A DNA stretch of 64,000 bases from an uncultured Bacteroidales bacterium (lineage in GTDB: Bacteria; Bacteroidota; Bacteroidia; Bacteroidales; WCHB1-69): the NCBI GenBank assembly GCA_900315705.1, contig ONAB01000004.1:103993-167992 (forward strand). Reading direction: 5' to 3'. The translations under genes and the position numbers were made by a program. Shown one piece after another: positions 27,174 to 35,953 of the stretch. Below the pieces are notes generated by a model. That model made no database searches. It had not been told where the DNA came from and saw nothing but the letters and a program-made list of their open reading frames with translations. Within the stretch, counting starts at the first letter, position 1; each line of letters opens with the position of its first letter.

Positions 27174-28484
27174 CTACCCTCCTACCCTTTCAATACAGGC
27201 TCCCAACGCATTGAGGCGTTCCACAATGTGCTGGTAGCCGCGGTCAATTTGTTCAACATTCTGTATGATGCTCTTCCCCTTGGCGGAGAGGGCGGCGATG
27301 AGCAGAGCAACGCCGGCACGGATATCCGGGGAGGCCATCACCGTGGCGCGCAACTGCTTGCGACGTTGCAGGCCGATGACGATGGCGCGGTGCGGGTCAC
27401 AAAGGGTGATCTGCGCTCCCATCGACTGCAGTTTGTCCACAAAGAACAACCTGCTCTCGAACATCTTCTGATGGATGAGCACACTGCCCCTGGCCTGGAT
27501 AGCCGTGACGAGGGCGATACTGATCAGGTCAGGGGTGAAGCCCGGCCACGGGGCGTCGGCAATGGTCAGGATAGAGCCGTCCATATTGGTCTCCACCTCG
27601 TAGCAATCCTGCTCGTGGATGACAATGTCATCGCCCTGGATGTCAAAATCAATGCCCAGTTTCCGGAAAGTGTCCGGGATAATTCCCAGGTGCTGGACGG
27701 CACAGTCCTTGATGGTAAGGGACGACTGCGTAAGCGCGGCCATCCCGATAAAGCTGCCGATCTCAATCATATCGGGCAAGATGCGGTGTTCGCAGCCATT
27801 GAGTTTCTCCACGCCGTGGATGCGGAGCAGGTTGGAGCCGACCCCTTCAATGCGGGCGCCCATCTTGTTCAGCATCGTGCAGAGCTGATAGAGATAGGGT
27901 TCGCAGGCGGCGTTGAAGATGGTGGTTTCACCTTCAGCGAGGACTGCCGCCATCACGACGTTGGCCGTGCCAGTCACCGAAGCTTCAGGCAGCAGGATAT
28001 AGGTGCCCCGAAGCTGGTCACATTGCGCCTCGAAGAAGTTGCCGTCTTCGGAGATGCTCACCTTGGCGCCCAGTTTTTCAAGGCCCTCAAAATGGGTGTT
28101 CAGCGGACGGCGCCCGATCTGGTCGCCACCGGGACGGGCGGCGTATGCCTTGTGGAACCGTCCCAACAGCGGTCCGAGCACCATAATGGAGGCCCGTATC
28201 GAAGTGGACAATTTGGTAAACTCCTTCGTGAGCAGCATATCCAGGTTGACATTGTCGGCCTGGAACGTGAAGGTGTCCTTGTTGTGTTTGGTGATTTTCA
28301 CCCCAAGGAGGGAAAGAATGTCGCGATAGCGCTGCGTGTCGCGGATGTCCGGCAAATTGGAGATAGTCACCGGCTGGTCCGTCAACAGAACGGCAGACAA
28401 CACCTGGAGGGCCTCGTTCTTGGCCCCCTGCGGGATGATTTCGCCACTCAATTTGTGGCCACCTTCAATGAGAAATTCGGACAT
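27174..28484 (-). CDS. murA: UDP-N-acetylglucosamine 1-carboxyvinyltransferase (MurA), Asp variant
   Basis: 436 aa from the ATG at 28484; 29 further open codons upstream are repeat DNA. First committed step of peptidoglycan synthesis. QGAKNEAL holds the Lys22-Asn23 pair. The catalytic-loop Cys is replaced by Asp121 (RPGGDQIGRRP, codon GAC at 28122-28124). Family knowledge: Asp at this position is natural in some bacteria and prevents covalent inactivation by fosfomycin. C-terminal FESRLFFVDKL is typical. Both ends of the gene abut composite repeats (loci 3 and 4). Confidence 0.95.
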   Translation of the reverse strand: MSEFLIEGGHKLSGEIIPQGAKNEALQVLSAVLLTDQPVTISNLPDIRDTQRYRDILSLLGVKITKHNKDTFTFQADNVNLDMLLTKEFTKLSTSIRASIMVLGPLLGRFHKAYAARPGGDQIGRRPLNTHFEGLEKLGAKVSISEDGNFFEAQCDQLRGTYILLPEASVTGTANVVMAAVLAEGETTIFNAACEPYLYQLCTMLNKMGARIEGVGSNLLRIHGVEKLNGCEHRILPDMIEIGSFIGMAALTQSSLTIKDCAVQHLGIIPDTFRKLGIDFDIQGDDIVIHEQDCYEVETNMDGSILTIADAPWPGFTPDLISIALVTAIQARGSVLIHQKMFESRLFFVDKLQSMGAQITLCDPHRAIVIGLQRRKQLRATVMASPDIRAGVALLIAALSAKGKSIIQNVEQIDRGYQHIVERLNALGACIERVGG

Positions 28485-28641
28485 ATTCGATTTGCGATTT
28501 ACGGTTTGCGATTTGCGGACCCCCACACTGCGGCTTCGCCTTGTGCGAGGTTTCTCCTCACGGCACCACACTGCGGCTTCGCCTTGTGTGGGGTTACTGG
28601 GATTTTGTCCCTTCGGGACTGCTTAATGAAAGTCTTAAGTC
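28485..28641 (-). repeat. Composite hairpin repeat, locus 4 (one B, two C)
   Basis: Read on the minus strand: heptamers (AAGACTT type) starting immediately at the phosphofructokinase stop codon, B (28607-28619, perfect GTCCC-GAA-GGGAC), two C modules (about 28555-28594 and 28520-28552), then CGCAAAT-type heptamers (28485-28517) ending at the murA ATG. In both C copies the inner hairpin is GGC-GAA-GCC, a different but self-pairing version of that in loci 1 and 3. Confidence 0.9.
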
Positions 28642-29874
28642 TTATTCCGGGATTACGATAGGGAAATGCTGATCAAACTCCATACGATAGGGGGCGCCGA
28701 TGATGTTGGTGAGGAAATCGACGTACTGGTCGGTGAACTGGAACTTGTTGGCGTCGTAGTAAGCGGCGGGCAGCGGGAAGTTGCCGATGTTGCCCATCTC
28801 GATGGCGTCGGCGTGGAACTCCTCAAGTTCGGAGTAGGGCACGATGTCGCGCATCACGGGCATCTTGCCGTAGTCTTCGCGGAGCAGCAGGTCCACCACC
28901 TTGTCGGCGAGCGTGGAGGTGAGTCGTCTGTCGTACTCATAGCACTTGCCGGAACGCGGGATGTAGCCGGAAATCTGGCCGCGGGCCTCAATGCCGAGAC
29001 GGCGGTTGATTTCAGAAGCGATAACGCCGCTCACGCCACCAAAGCGCGGGTGACCATATTCGTCGAGGTCGGAAGAGGCATAGACCATTCCGAGTTCCTG
29101 CTTTTCATCGTCCCACCAGCGCACGCCTTCAGAAACGGCAATGATAAGACTGTGTTTCGGGGAGCGCATATACATCTCCTTGACCGACTCGAAGAAGAAC
29201 TCCTTGCGTTCTTTGGTCATCTCCACTTCAGGCACGAGGGCCATCTGGGCGCCACCGAACACGGCCGTACCCGTCAGCCAACCGGCATCGCGGCCCATCA
29301 CCTCAAGCACCATAATGCGCTGGTGAGACTCGTTGGTGGTGTGCAGTTTGCTGGTCAGTTTCTTGATAGCCATAGCACCGGAGGGGAAGCCAGGACAGAG
29401 CACCGTCTCGTGCTGCTGGCCATTATAGTGATGCATCGTGCGCGTGCGCAGGTCGTTGTCGATGGTCTTGGGGAAACCGATGACAGGGATGCCGTAAGTC
29501 TCGTACATTTTCTTGGCAGCGCCATTGGTATCGTCACCACCGATAGTCACCAGCACATCGATTTTATAGCGCTCGATGTTGCGGAGAATCTGCTGGGAAC
29601 GGTCCTCGGGATTCTTCTTGCTGGGGAACGGGTTGGTACGGGAGGAGAGCAACGCGGTACCGCCGTAGATGCCGTTGTACGGGATATTGGTCAGATCCAC
29701 GATGTCGCCATCGCCCAAAAGGCCCTTCCAGCCGCGCAGCACGCCATACACCTTGAAGCCCAACATAGAGGCACGGTTGCGCACACATTCGATACTGGAG
29801 TTGATGGCCGGAGTGTCACCACCGCCGGAAAGGATGGCCAATGTTTTGCCATTGAAAAGTTTGTCTGTTCTCAT
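28642..29874 (-). CDS. pfp: Pyrophosphate-type 6-phosphofructokinase
   Basis: 410 aa. PFK family: LSGGGDTPAINS binds phosphate near the N-terminus. IGGDDTNG has Asp115 where ATP enzymes have Gly104, and FPKTIDND has Lys136 where they have Gly124. This Asp/Lys pair is the established signature of PPi-dependent enzymes. Asp139 is the catalytic base; MGRDAGW follows. The enzyme interconverts fructose-6-phosphate and fructose-1,6-bisphosphate using PPi, a reversible step fitting both glycolysis and gluconeogenesis. Preceded by the DUF4197 gene (37-nt gap), followed by repeat locus 4. Confidence 0.9.
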   Translation of the reverse strand: MRTDKLFNGKTLAILSGGGDTPAINSSIECVRNRASMLGFKVYGVLRGWKGLLGDGDIVDLTNIPYNGIYGGTALLSSRTNPFPSKKNPEDRSQQILRNIERYKIDVLVTIGGDDTNGAAKKMYETYGIPVIGFPKTIDNDLRTRTMHHYNGQQHETVLCPGFPSGAMAIKKLTSKLHTTNESHQRIMVLEVMGRDAGWLTGTAVFGGAQMALVPEVEMTKERKEFFFESVKEMYMRSPKHSLIIAVSEGVRWWDDEKQELGMVYASSDLDEYGHPRFGGVSGVIASEINRRLGIEARGQISGYIPRSGKCYEYDRRLTSTLADKVVDLLLREDYGKMPVMRDIVPYSELEEFHADAIEMGNIGNFPLPAAYYDANKFQFTDQYVDFLTNIIGAPYRMEFDQHFPIVIPE

Positions 29875-29911
29875 AATAGTATTGTTTACAAATTAAAATT
29901 CGTTAAAAAAA

Positions 29912-30607
29912 TTATCGGCCCAACAGGGAATCCTCCTTCGCACGATGCGTGGAGTCGGTGCGGATGTTGACCTCCTCGATGCGCATCTCCTCGTACAAGC
30001 CGTCCAGCATCTTCTGAACAATATAGTTCTGAACATCAAAGGTGACCGGTGTCGAGGTATATTGATAGTAGCGCGCCGCAATCCGGTTCCAGCAGTCATT
30101 TACCCCGAAGAGGTTCATACGGATGGAGACAGGCGACTGCAGGGCAGCCTTCATATTGTCGTTCTTGAAACGTACAAAATAGTCGGTGATGGCGGTGCTG
30201 TCGCCGTTGATGAGCGCATCGTGATCATAGAACACCAGCGAGCCGATGGCCTCCTTGAAGATGGGGGTCATCACCTGGGTGTTGCAATTCTCGGCCACAC
30301 GGTTGGAGAGCAGCACCAGCGAGTCGGCAAGAGAACCGCAGTTGTGGTCTATAAGCGTCTGGAAGACAGAGGCCTGCAGCGGCGCGAAGTCAAGGCTATA
30401 CACCCCGTCGCCATACTGGGAGAAGCCATTGGCGACGCAGAGATGGTTGATGGCCGAATCGGCAGCGGTGGTGAGACAAGTGGTGAATGCCTTTTCCTTC
30501 TGGGCATCGGTATAAAGCTGACGCACATACTCGCCACTCTCATCCTTGCAGGAGTGGGCGAAAACGACTATTATACAGAGGAAAGCGATAAATTTTATTT
30601 TTTTCAT
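29912..30607 (-). CDS. DUF4197-like lipoprotein
   Basis: 231 aa. Signal peptide with lipobox FAHSC (Cys20). The rest fits DUF4197: an early segment AFTTCLTTAADSAINHL, and the ending YIVQKMLDGLYEEMRIEEVNIR, close to the family's LDGLF-EEE-IR tail. Function not known. Divergent from birA, with the two promoters interleaved between them. Confidence 0.7.
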   Translation of the reverse strand: MKKIKFIAFLCIIVVFAHSCKDESGEYVRQLYTDAQKEKAFTTCLTTAADSAINHLCVANGFSQYGDGVYSLDFAPLQASVFQTLIDHNCGSLADSLVLLSNRVAENCNTQVMTPIFKEAIGSLVFYDHDALINGDSTAITDYFVRFKNDNMKAALQSPVSIRMNLFGVNDCWNRIAARYYQYTSTPVTFDVQNYIVQKMLDGLYEEMRIEEVNIRTDSTHRAKEDSLLGR

Positions 30608-30628
30608 CTTTTTTCAAAAATTAGAGCG

Positions 30629-30636
30629 CAAAGATA
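30629..30636 (-). promoter_or_regulatory. -7 box for the DUF4197 gene
   Basis: TATCTTTG on the minus strand, 21 nt before the start codon; only 2 nt separate it from the opposite-strand birA box. Confidence 0.65.
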
Positions 30637-30638
30637 CT

Positions 30639-30646
30639 TATTTTTG
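30639..30646 (+). promoter_or_regulatory. -7 box for birA, 4 nt from the start codon
   Basis: TATTTTTG ends 4 nt before the ATG at 30651. If used, the birA mRNA is leaderless or nearly so, similar to aroA. Confidence 0.5.
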
Positions 30647-30650
30647 CGGA

Positions 30651-31403
30651 ATGAAAGACACCCTAATCCAACATATTGATAAAACACAGTCAACCAATAA
30701 GTTATTATCTTCTTGGATACTTGAGCGCGCTGATACGGAAACCAAAATTCCGCCCTTTTTCGCGCTTTGGGCCGACTTTCAGACAGCGGGGCGCGGTATG
30801 GGCAGCAACCATTGGTTCAGCGAGGCGGGCAAGAACCTGCTCGTCAGCTTCTATTTTGAGCCTGGCATCCCCGCCGCCCGGCAGTTTCTCTTCAACCAGT
30901 ACTTCTCGGTGTGCACCCGCGAGTTCATCGCACGGCACGTGGACAATGTGGCCATCAAGTGGCCCAACGACATCTACGTCAACGGCAAGAAAATAGCGGG
31001 CATCCTCATCGAGCACACCTTGTCGGGCGACCGTATCCGGCACACCATCGCCGGCATCGGGGTGAACCTCAACCAGGAGTGGTTCCCGGAGGAGATCCCC
31101 CACCCCACCTCCTTGACGATGGAGACCGGCAAGCCTTACGACGTGGGCACGTTCCTCCTGAACTACCAGGAGCTCCTGCGGGAACGCTACCCCCTTTTAT
31201 CCACCGATCCTGCTGCGGCCGAGGCCCTGAACCGGGAGTATCTCAAGCACCTGTACCGCCTGAACGAGCCTCACCACTACGCCATTCAAGGCCGGGAGAC
31301 AACAGCCTCCATCCTTGGAGTGGACGAGTTCGGTCGGCTCCAATTGGAGGAGTCCGACGGCACCCTGCACCGCTGCGGCACCAAAGAGGTGGTGTTTTTA
31401 TAA
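30651..31403 (+). CDS. birA: Biotin--[acetyl-CoA-carboxylase] ligase
   Basis: 250 aa from the ATG at 30651; an earlier in-frame start at 30546 would lie in the divergent gene. Attaches biotin to carboxylase carrier proteins. QTAGRGMGSNHW (ATP/biotin loop), KWPNDIYVNGKKIAGILIE and GIGVNLNQ are diagnostic. There is no N-terminal helix-turn-helix, so it is the non-regulatory class. Followed after 18 nt by the GT-C-like membrane gene. Confidence 0.95.
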   Translation: MKDTLIQHIDKTQSTNKLLSSWILERADTETKIPPFFALWADFQTAGRGMGSNHWFSEAGKNLLVSFYFEPGIPAARQFLFNQYFSVCTREFIARHVDNVAIKWPNDIYVNGKKIAGILIEHTLSGDRIRHTIAGIGVNLNQEWFPEEIPHPTSLTMETGKPYDVGTFLLNYQELLRERYPLLSTDPAAAEALNREYLKHLYRLNEPHHYAIQGRETTASILGVDEFGRLQLEESDGTLHRCGTKEVVFL

Positions 31404-31421
31404 TGATAAAAAACGACCCTG

Positions 31422-33473
31422 ATGAAACCTACAACAATCAAGCGAAACAACTACAACAGGCTCCTTTGGTGGCTGCTGGCGATAATGGCCGTGCCGACCT
31501 TCCTGCCCCTGCTCCACACGGGACTGACCAACAGCGACACGATTGTGTTCCACTACGCGGTGATAACACATCCGGAATTTGGTTCGTTGTTCGATTTAGG
31601 ACATCAATATTTTCTTCATACCGGTCGGCTCACTCATTTGCTCACCGGATGGATAATGTACCTCCCCTTCGCCGCGCATTCCAACGCCCTGTTTCTGTTG
31701 CTGGTTATTCTCCCCATTCTCCTGGACTTCCTGCTCGCCATTCTCCTGGTCAGGAAATACTCGCGCAACGAATCGGTCGCCCAGCTGGCCGCTCTGCTGA
31801 TGCTGTGCGGTTTCGCCATCCACACCGGGTTCTCCGGCTCCATCGGGTTCCCGTTCTGGTTCTCGTCCTCTTTCCTGCTTTTGCTGATATCGCTGTTCTT
31901 CCTGCTTCGTTACAAGGAGAACCGAAAACGCAGAGAGCTTGTTCTCTCCGCTCTTTTTATGTTCCTCACCACCACCTTTTACGAAGCCTATCTGGCCTAC
32001 TACCTCGTCATATACCTCATTCTCCGTTCCCAATACGACAACCGGTTATACCGTGACAAAGAGAGCCGGCGGAAATTCTTCAAAGAGCTCCTGCCGTTTG
32101 TGGTGGGCGGACTGCTGTATATCCTGGCGTATATTATTGTATCCAAGAGCGTGCCCACACACTACACTGGTGTGAAATGGTCATTCAGTCTGTTGAATAC
32201 CTTGCGGTCTTGGGGCAACATAATCCTGTACTCCATCCCGGGGATGTCGTTCTACCAATACAGGATTCTCCTTGCCGGGATTACGGGAGACCCGCAATTC
32301 CATTACTCCTTCTTTTATATGCTTGTCCACGCAGGCACCACTGCTTGGGCGAAAGGGCTGCTGGCCGTGGCGCTCTTCTATGGGATTCTCTCCGCCGCCG
32401 ACCTCAAAACCACGGGCAGGAGATTATGGATTGCCCTGCTCATTGCGGTGATGATGGCCACACTCCCCCACTTGCTGCTCTGTTGCTCGTCGAAATATGT
32501 GCAGGACATACCCGACAGTTACGTAACCACCTACTTCGCCAATTTCGGGATGGTGCTCACTTTCACCATCATCTGTCTGTTAGGGCGGCACTATCTCTCC
32601 AAACGGCCTGTCATTCAGAAGATTTTCTCGGCGCTGTTCGCCTGCGGCCTGCTTCTGGTCACCATATTGACCCAGTTCACCAACGAGCAGGTGATGCAAG
32701 ACGTCAAACGTGCCAATCTACGGTACACTCAGGCGGAGAAATTCCTCCAAAAAGAAAAGATAGTCCTGGATGGCGACAAGCCTGTCTGGAACGGACGTTT
32801 CCAGATCTCGCCCACCCAAACCGGCAAGATGATTTGTGCGGAGCTGCACGGCGGCATAGACTTCTATTTAGGTCTTGAGGGAATATACGAGTACGACTAC
32901 CCCATCTTCTACGAGAGATACCGCAACTCCAGGGACTATGTAATTATATTCACCTGCCAGCAGGCCGCCAAGAGCGACGACCTATACTACACCTTCTTCC
33001 AATGCCGGGGCACCGACCTGACGGAAGACTACCGGCAGATTGCCTGCGACACCGTAATCGTGGGCTACTATTCCGCCTACAAGAGTTTCGCGCTCTCCAT
33101 ACTTTCGGAGGCCGACTCCGGCACGGTGCAACTCAACGGGATGCCACTTCACTCGATCGCCAACGCCCATTACGGCAACATCCAGTTCCTGAACAAGCCT
33201 GCTATGCAGACCTTCACGCTGACCGGGAAAGGGTTGATGCCCGCCACAATGTCCATCAGCAATATACTATATCCCGGTGTGGAGCCCGTGAGTTTCCGCC
33301 ATCTGCCGCCTCGCTACCGCAAAGACGGCATCCGCTATTTCGAGCACGACATCTGGAAACATCAGCTGCGCAAAGCCGAATTGGACAGCATTGCCGTCCA
33401 ACAGGGCCGAGACCCCAAGGAGTTTCTTCGCGGCAACGCCGAGTGGCTCCTAATTTTCCAAGATCAATACTGA
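31422..33473 (+). CDS. Polytopic membrane protein, second GT-C-like (DUF6056-type) paralogue
   Basis: 683 aa. About ten to eleven hydrophobic helices (first at 15-31) and a soluble C-terminal region from about residue 440. The first loop has TGLTNSDTIVFHY, in the same place as the CGDDFQYY of the 4450-6336 protein. The C-terminal MPATMSISNILYPG parallels the QFSISNMMVP of that protein. Likely a lipid-linked-sugar-using transferase or a related envelope protein; specific function unproven. Unlike its paralogue it has no GtrB partner; it follows birA by 18 nt. Confidence 0.6.
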   Translation: MKPTTIKRNNYNRLLWWLLAIMAVPTFLPLLHTGLTNSDTIVFHYAVITHPEFGSLFDLGHQYFLHTGRLTHLLTGWIMYLPFAAHSNALFLLLVILPILLDFLLAILLVRKYSRNESVAQLAALLMLCGFAIHTGFSGSIGFPFWFSSSFLLLLISLFFLLRYKENRKRRELVLSALFMFLTTTFYEAYLAYYLVIYLILRSQYDNRLYRDKESRRKFFKELLPFVVGGLLYILAYIIVSKSVPTHYTGVKWSFSLLNTLRSWGNIILYSIPGMSFYQYRILLAGITGDPQFHYSFFYMLVHAGTTAWAKGLLAVALFYGILSAADLKTTGRRLWIALLIAVMMATLPHLLLCCSSKYVQDIPDSYVTTYFANFGMVLTFTIICLLGRHYLSKRPVIQKIFSALFACGLLLVTILTQFTNEQVMQDVKRANLRYTQAEKFLQKEKIVLDGDKPVWNGRFQISPTQTGKMICAELHGGIDFYLGLEGIYEYDYPIFYERYRNSRDYVIIFTCQQAAKSDDLYYTFFQCRGTDLTEDYRQIACDTVIVGYYSAYKSFALSILSEADSGTVQLNGMPLHSIANAHYGNIQFLNKPAMQTFTLTGKGLMPATMSISNILYPGVEPVSFRHLPPRYRKDGIRYFEHDIWKHQLRKAELDSIAVQQGRDPKEFLRGNAEWLLIFQDQY

Positions 33474-33512
33474 ACACTATAATAATCACGCCTTTAACCC
33501 GCACGCAATCTA

Positions 33513-34934
33513 ATGCTTAGCCTATCCCACTTCAAGGAAATGTTTCGGCAGCACTTCGGGCACACGCCCACGGGCAGCCAGGAAGAGGCCATCGATGCCC
33601 TTTCGGAGTTCATCTACGAAAAGGGCGAGCGGTTCCTGTTCATCCTGCAGGGCTATGCCGGCACGGGCAAGACCACGTTGGTGAGCGCATTGGTAAAGGC
33701 ATTGGAGCAGGTGCGGGTGCGCACGGTGATGCTTGCCCCCACGGGGCGCGCGGCCAAGGTGATATCCCTCTATGCGGGACGCAAGGCCTACACCATCCAC
33801 AAGTGGATATACCGGGTAACCACGCGCGACGGGCTGCGGATGTTCCTCCGCAAGGAGAACAAATACAGCCACACACTCTTTATCGTGGACGAGGCCTCGA
33901 TGATCTCCGCCGAGTCGAACGCCGGCGAGCTGCCCGGGATGGGCAGTCTGCTGGAGGACCTCCTCGACTACGTCTATTCCGTCCCGCACAACCGGCTGCT
34001 CCTGATTGGCGACGACGCGCAGCTGCCACCGGTACACGCCACCGAGAGCCCGGCCCTCTCCGCCGAGTACCTGCGGGCGGCTTTTGACGTCAATATCCGA
34101 GGCTGCCGGCTCACCGACGTGGTGCGGCAGGCCAACGACTCCGGCATCCTCTACAACGCCACCCTGCTGCGTGACAAGCTCAACGCCGGCGACATCGCCT
34201 TCCCCTTCTTCAGCCAGAAGCCCTTCGACGACTTCGTGCGCGTGCCCGGCGGCGAACTCGAGGACCTGCTCTACGACCTCTACAGTCACCACGACTGCGA
34301 CGAGATTGTGACCGTCACCCGCTCCAACAAGCGCGCCTACCTCTTCAACTGCGAAATCAGGAACCGCATCCTGTACCGCGAGAACCGCATCGCCACCGGC
34401 GACTACCTGATGGCCGTGAAGAACAACTACTTCTGGCTCGAAGAGGACTCGGAGGTCGGCTTCATCGCCAACGGCGACATTATGGAGGTGATGGCCATCC
34501 ACAAGCAGCAGGAGCTCTACGGCTTCCACTTCGCGGACGTCACCGTGCGGCTCTGCGACTACCCCAACTACCCCGACATCGACATCAAGATCATATTGGA
34601 GAGTTTGGAGGTGGAGGCGCCCTCCCTGCCCTTCGAGGAGAGCCGCAAGCTGTACGCGGCCATTGCCGAGGACTATGCCGACATCACCGACAAGCGGCTG
34701 CGCTTCCTCAAGATCAAGAACGACCCTTACCTCAACGCCGTGCAGGTGAAGTTCGCCTATTCACTCACCTGCCACAAAACGCAGGGCGGCCAGTGGCGGC
34801 ACGTGCTGGTGGACCAAGGTTATCTCACGGAAGAGAATCTCGACAAAGAGTACGTGCGCTGGCTCTACACCGCCGTCACCCGCAGCACCGACAAAGTCTA
34901 TCTAATCAACTTCGAGGATAAGATGTTTGAGTGA
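33513..34934 (+). CDS. RecD/Pif1-like superfamily 1 DNA helicase
   Basis: 473 aa. Walker A GYAGTGKTT (Lys53), TMLAPTGRAAKV (motif Ia), FIVDEASMIS (Walker B), LLIGDDAQLPPV (motif III), and the C-terminal FAYSLTCHKTQGGQW with YTAVTRSTDKVYLI (motifs V and VI, UvrD_C_2 type). It is a compact single-protein form without the large N-terminal domain of RecD2. Likely works in repair or fork processing. Not obviously co-regulated with its neighbours by function. Confidence 0.88.
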   Translation: MLSLSHFKEMFRQHFGHTPTGSQEEAIDALSEFIYEKGERFLFILQGYAGTGKTTLVSALVKALEQVRVRTVMLAPTGRAAKVISLYAGRKAYTIHKWIYRVTTRDGLRMFLRKENKYSHTLFIVDEASMISAESNAGELPGMGSLLEDLLDYVYSVPHNRLLLIGDDAQLPPVHATESPALSAEYLRAAFDVNIRGCRLTDVVRQANDSGILYNATLLRDKLNAGDIAFPFFSQKPFDDFVRVPGGELEDLLYDLYSHHDCDEIVTVTRSNKRAYLFNCEIRNRILYRENRIATGDYLMAVKNNYFWLEEDSEVGFIANGDIMEVMAIHKQQELYGFHFADVTVRLCDYPNYPDIDIKIILESLEVEAPSLPFEESRKLYAAIAEDYADITDKRLRFLKIKNDPYLNAVQVKFAYSLTCHKTQGGQWRHVLVDQGYLTEENLDKEYVRWLYTAVTRSTDKVYLINFEDKMFE

Positions 34935-35155
34935 TTACCCGCAAATCGTTAATCATTGTCACTTTAAGTCTTGCAAAAAAAGTGTGTGATAATCTGCGTT
35001 AATCTGCGCGGTCTGCGGGACAATTATATGCCCGCGGAACTCGCAGAAATACGCAGACAGGGTATTTACAAAATTCGAGGGAATAATCCAGTATTTTTTT
35101 TATTTTTGCGCAATTATTATTGTATCCTATCAAGAATCGTTAAAAAATAGTTGTT
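34935..35155 (+). promoter_or_regulatory. Intergenic region with degenerate TCTGCG repeats and a promoter
   Basis: 221 nt. Near 34990-35060 there are several short degenerate repeats of TCTGCG/TGCGGG (aatctgcgtt, aatctgcgcgg, gtctgcggg, cgcagaaatacgcaga), partly inverted. A TATTTTTG -7 box follows at 35101-35108, 47 nt before the next start codon. No gene seen. Confidence 0.5.
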
Positions 35156-35845
35156 ATGAAAAAGTTCCTTCTGTTTTGTTTCTTTATTTTCCTGGCAGGC
35201 ATCACTTTTGCCCAAGACATCATCGTCACAACTGATTCTATAAGAATTGAAGCGAAGGTGCTGGAAGTATCCGGATTAGAAATCAAATACAAAAGAATGG
35301 ACAATCTTGAAGGTCCAACATATATTATGTCCACTCAAATGATTAACTCAATCATCTATGCAAACGGAACCGTGTACATCTTTCATAACCCGTCCTCTAA
35401 CAACACTCCTCTAAAGTCACCAGAAAGTCCATCCCTTATTACACGTATAGGCGAAAAATACACATACAATGGAACTGTTATGAAAGGGGATGAATATGCC
35501 AATTTCTTAATGAACAACTGTCATAATGCTTATCTGCTTTATCAAAGCGGTCAAACCATTGCCTATGTAGGAGGATTTTTTTTAGGGTTCGCCATAGGCG
35601 CTGAGCTTGGGACTCTGATAGGTGCTGCCATTGTGGGGGGCTTCAACTCGTATACCACCACTATGATGTATTGCGCAGGCGCCTGTGCAATCATAAGCAT
35701 CCCCCTGGCTATCATAGGTTACACCAAAATGCACAAAAGCGTAGATGTCTTCAACAAACAATGTGCATCTCAGGCTTCCAGGCAACAGAGCTATTGGAGC
35801 ATCAACACCAACTCCTACGGCATTGGAATCGCGTTTAATTTCTGA
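35156..35845 (+). CDS. Secreted or membrane protein of unknown function
   Basis: 229 aa. Signal peptide MKKFLLFCFFIFLAGITFAQ. Residues 21-80 are a small beta domain (EAKVLEVSGLEIKYKRMDNLEGPTY-like stretch, then INSIIYANGTVYIF) that I associate with uncharacterised Bacteroidetes proteins. Residues 120-200 contain two hydrophobic helices (IAYVGGFFLGFAIGAELGTL, CAGACAIISIPLAIIGY). Base composition is clearly more AT-rich than its neighbours. Function not recognised. Confidence 0.65.
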   Translation: MKKFLLFCFFIFLAGITFAQDIIVTTDSIRIEAKVLEVSGLEIKYKRMDNLEGPTYIMSTQMINSIIYANGTVYIFHNPSSNNTPLKSPESPSLITRIGEKYTYNGTVMKGDEYANFLMNNCHNAYLLYQSGQTIAYVGGFFLGFAIGAELGTLIGAAIVGGFNSYTTTMMYCAGACAIISIPLAIIGYTKMHKSVDVFNKQCASQASRQQSYWSINTNSYGIGIAFNF

Positions 35846-35901
35846 GAGAAGACATTTACAACATCAAACATCTTTCCCGCAAATTTTACATTATAAAGAC
35901 C

Positions 35902-35930
35902 TTGTCACAAGACAAAAAAAACTATCTTTG
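35902..35930 (+). promoter_or_regulatory. Promoter of the UDP-glucuronate decarboxylase gene
   Basis: TATCTTTG at 35923-35930 with TTG at 35902-35904, an 18-nt spacer, close to the Bacteroidetes TTTG-N19-21-TAnnTTTG pattern. The ATG is 24 nt downstream. Confidence 0.65.
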
Positions 35931-35953
35931 CGGCCCAAAAATTCCAAAGGCTT

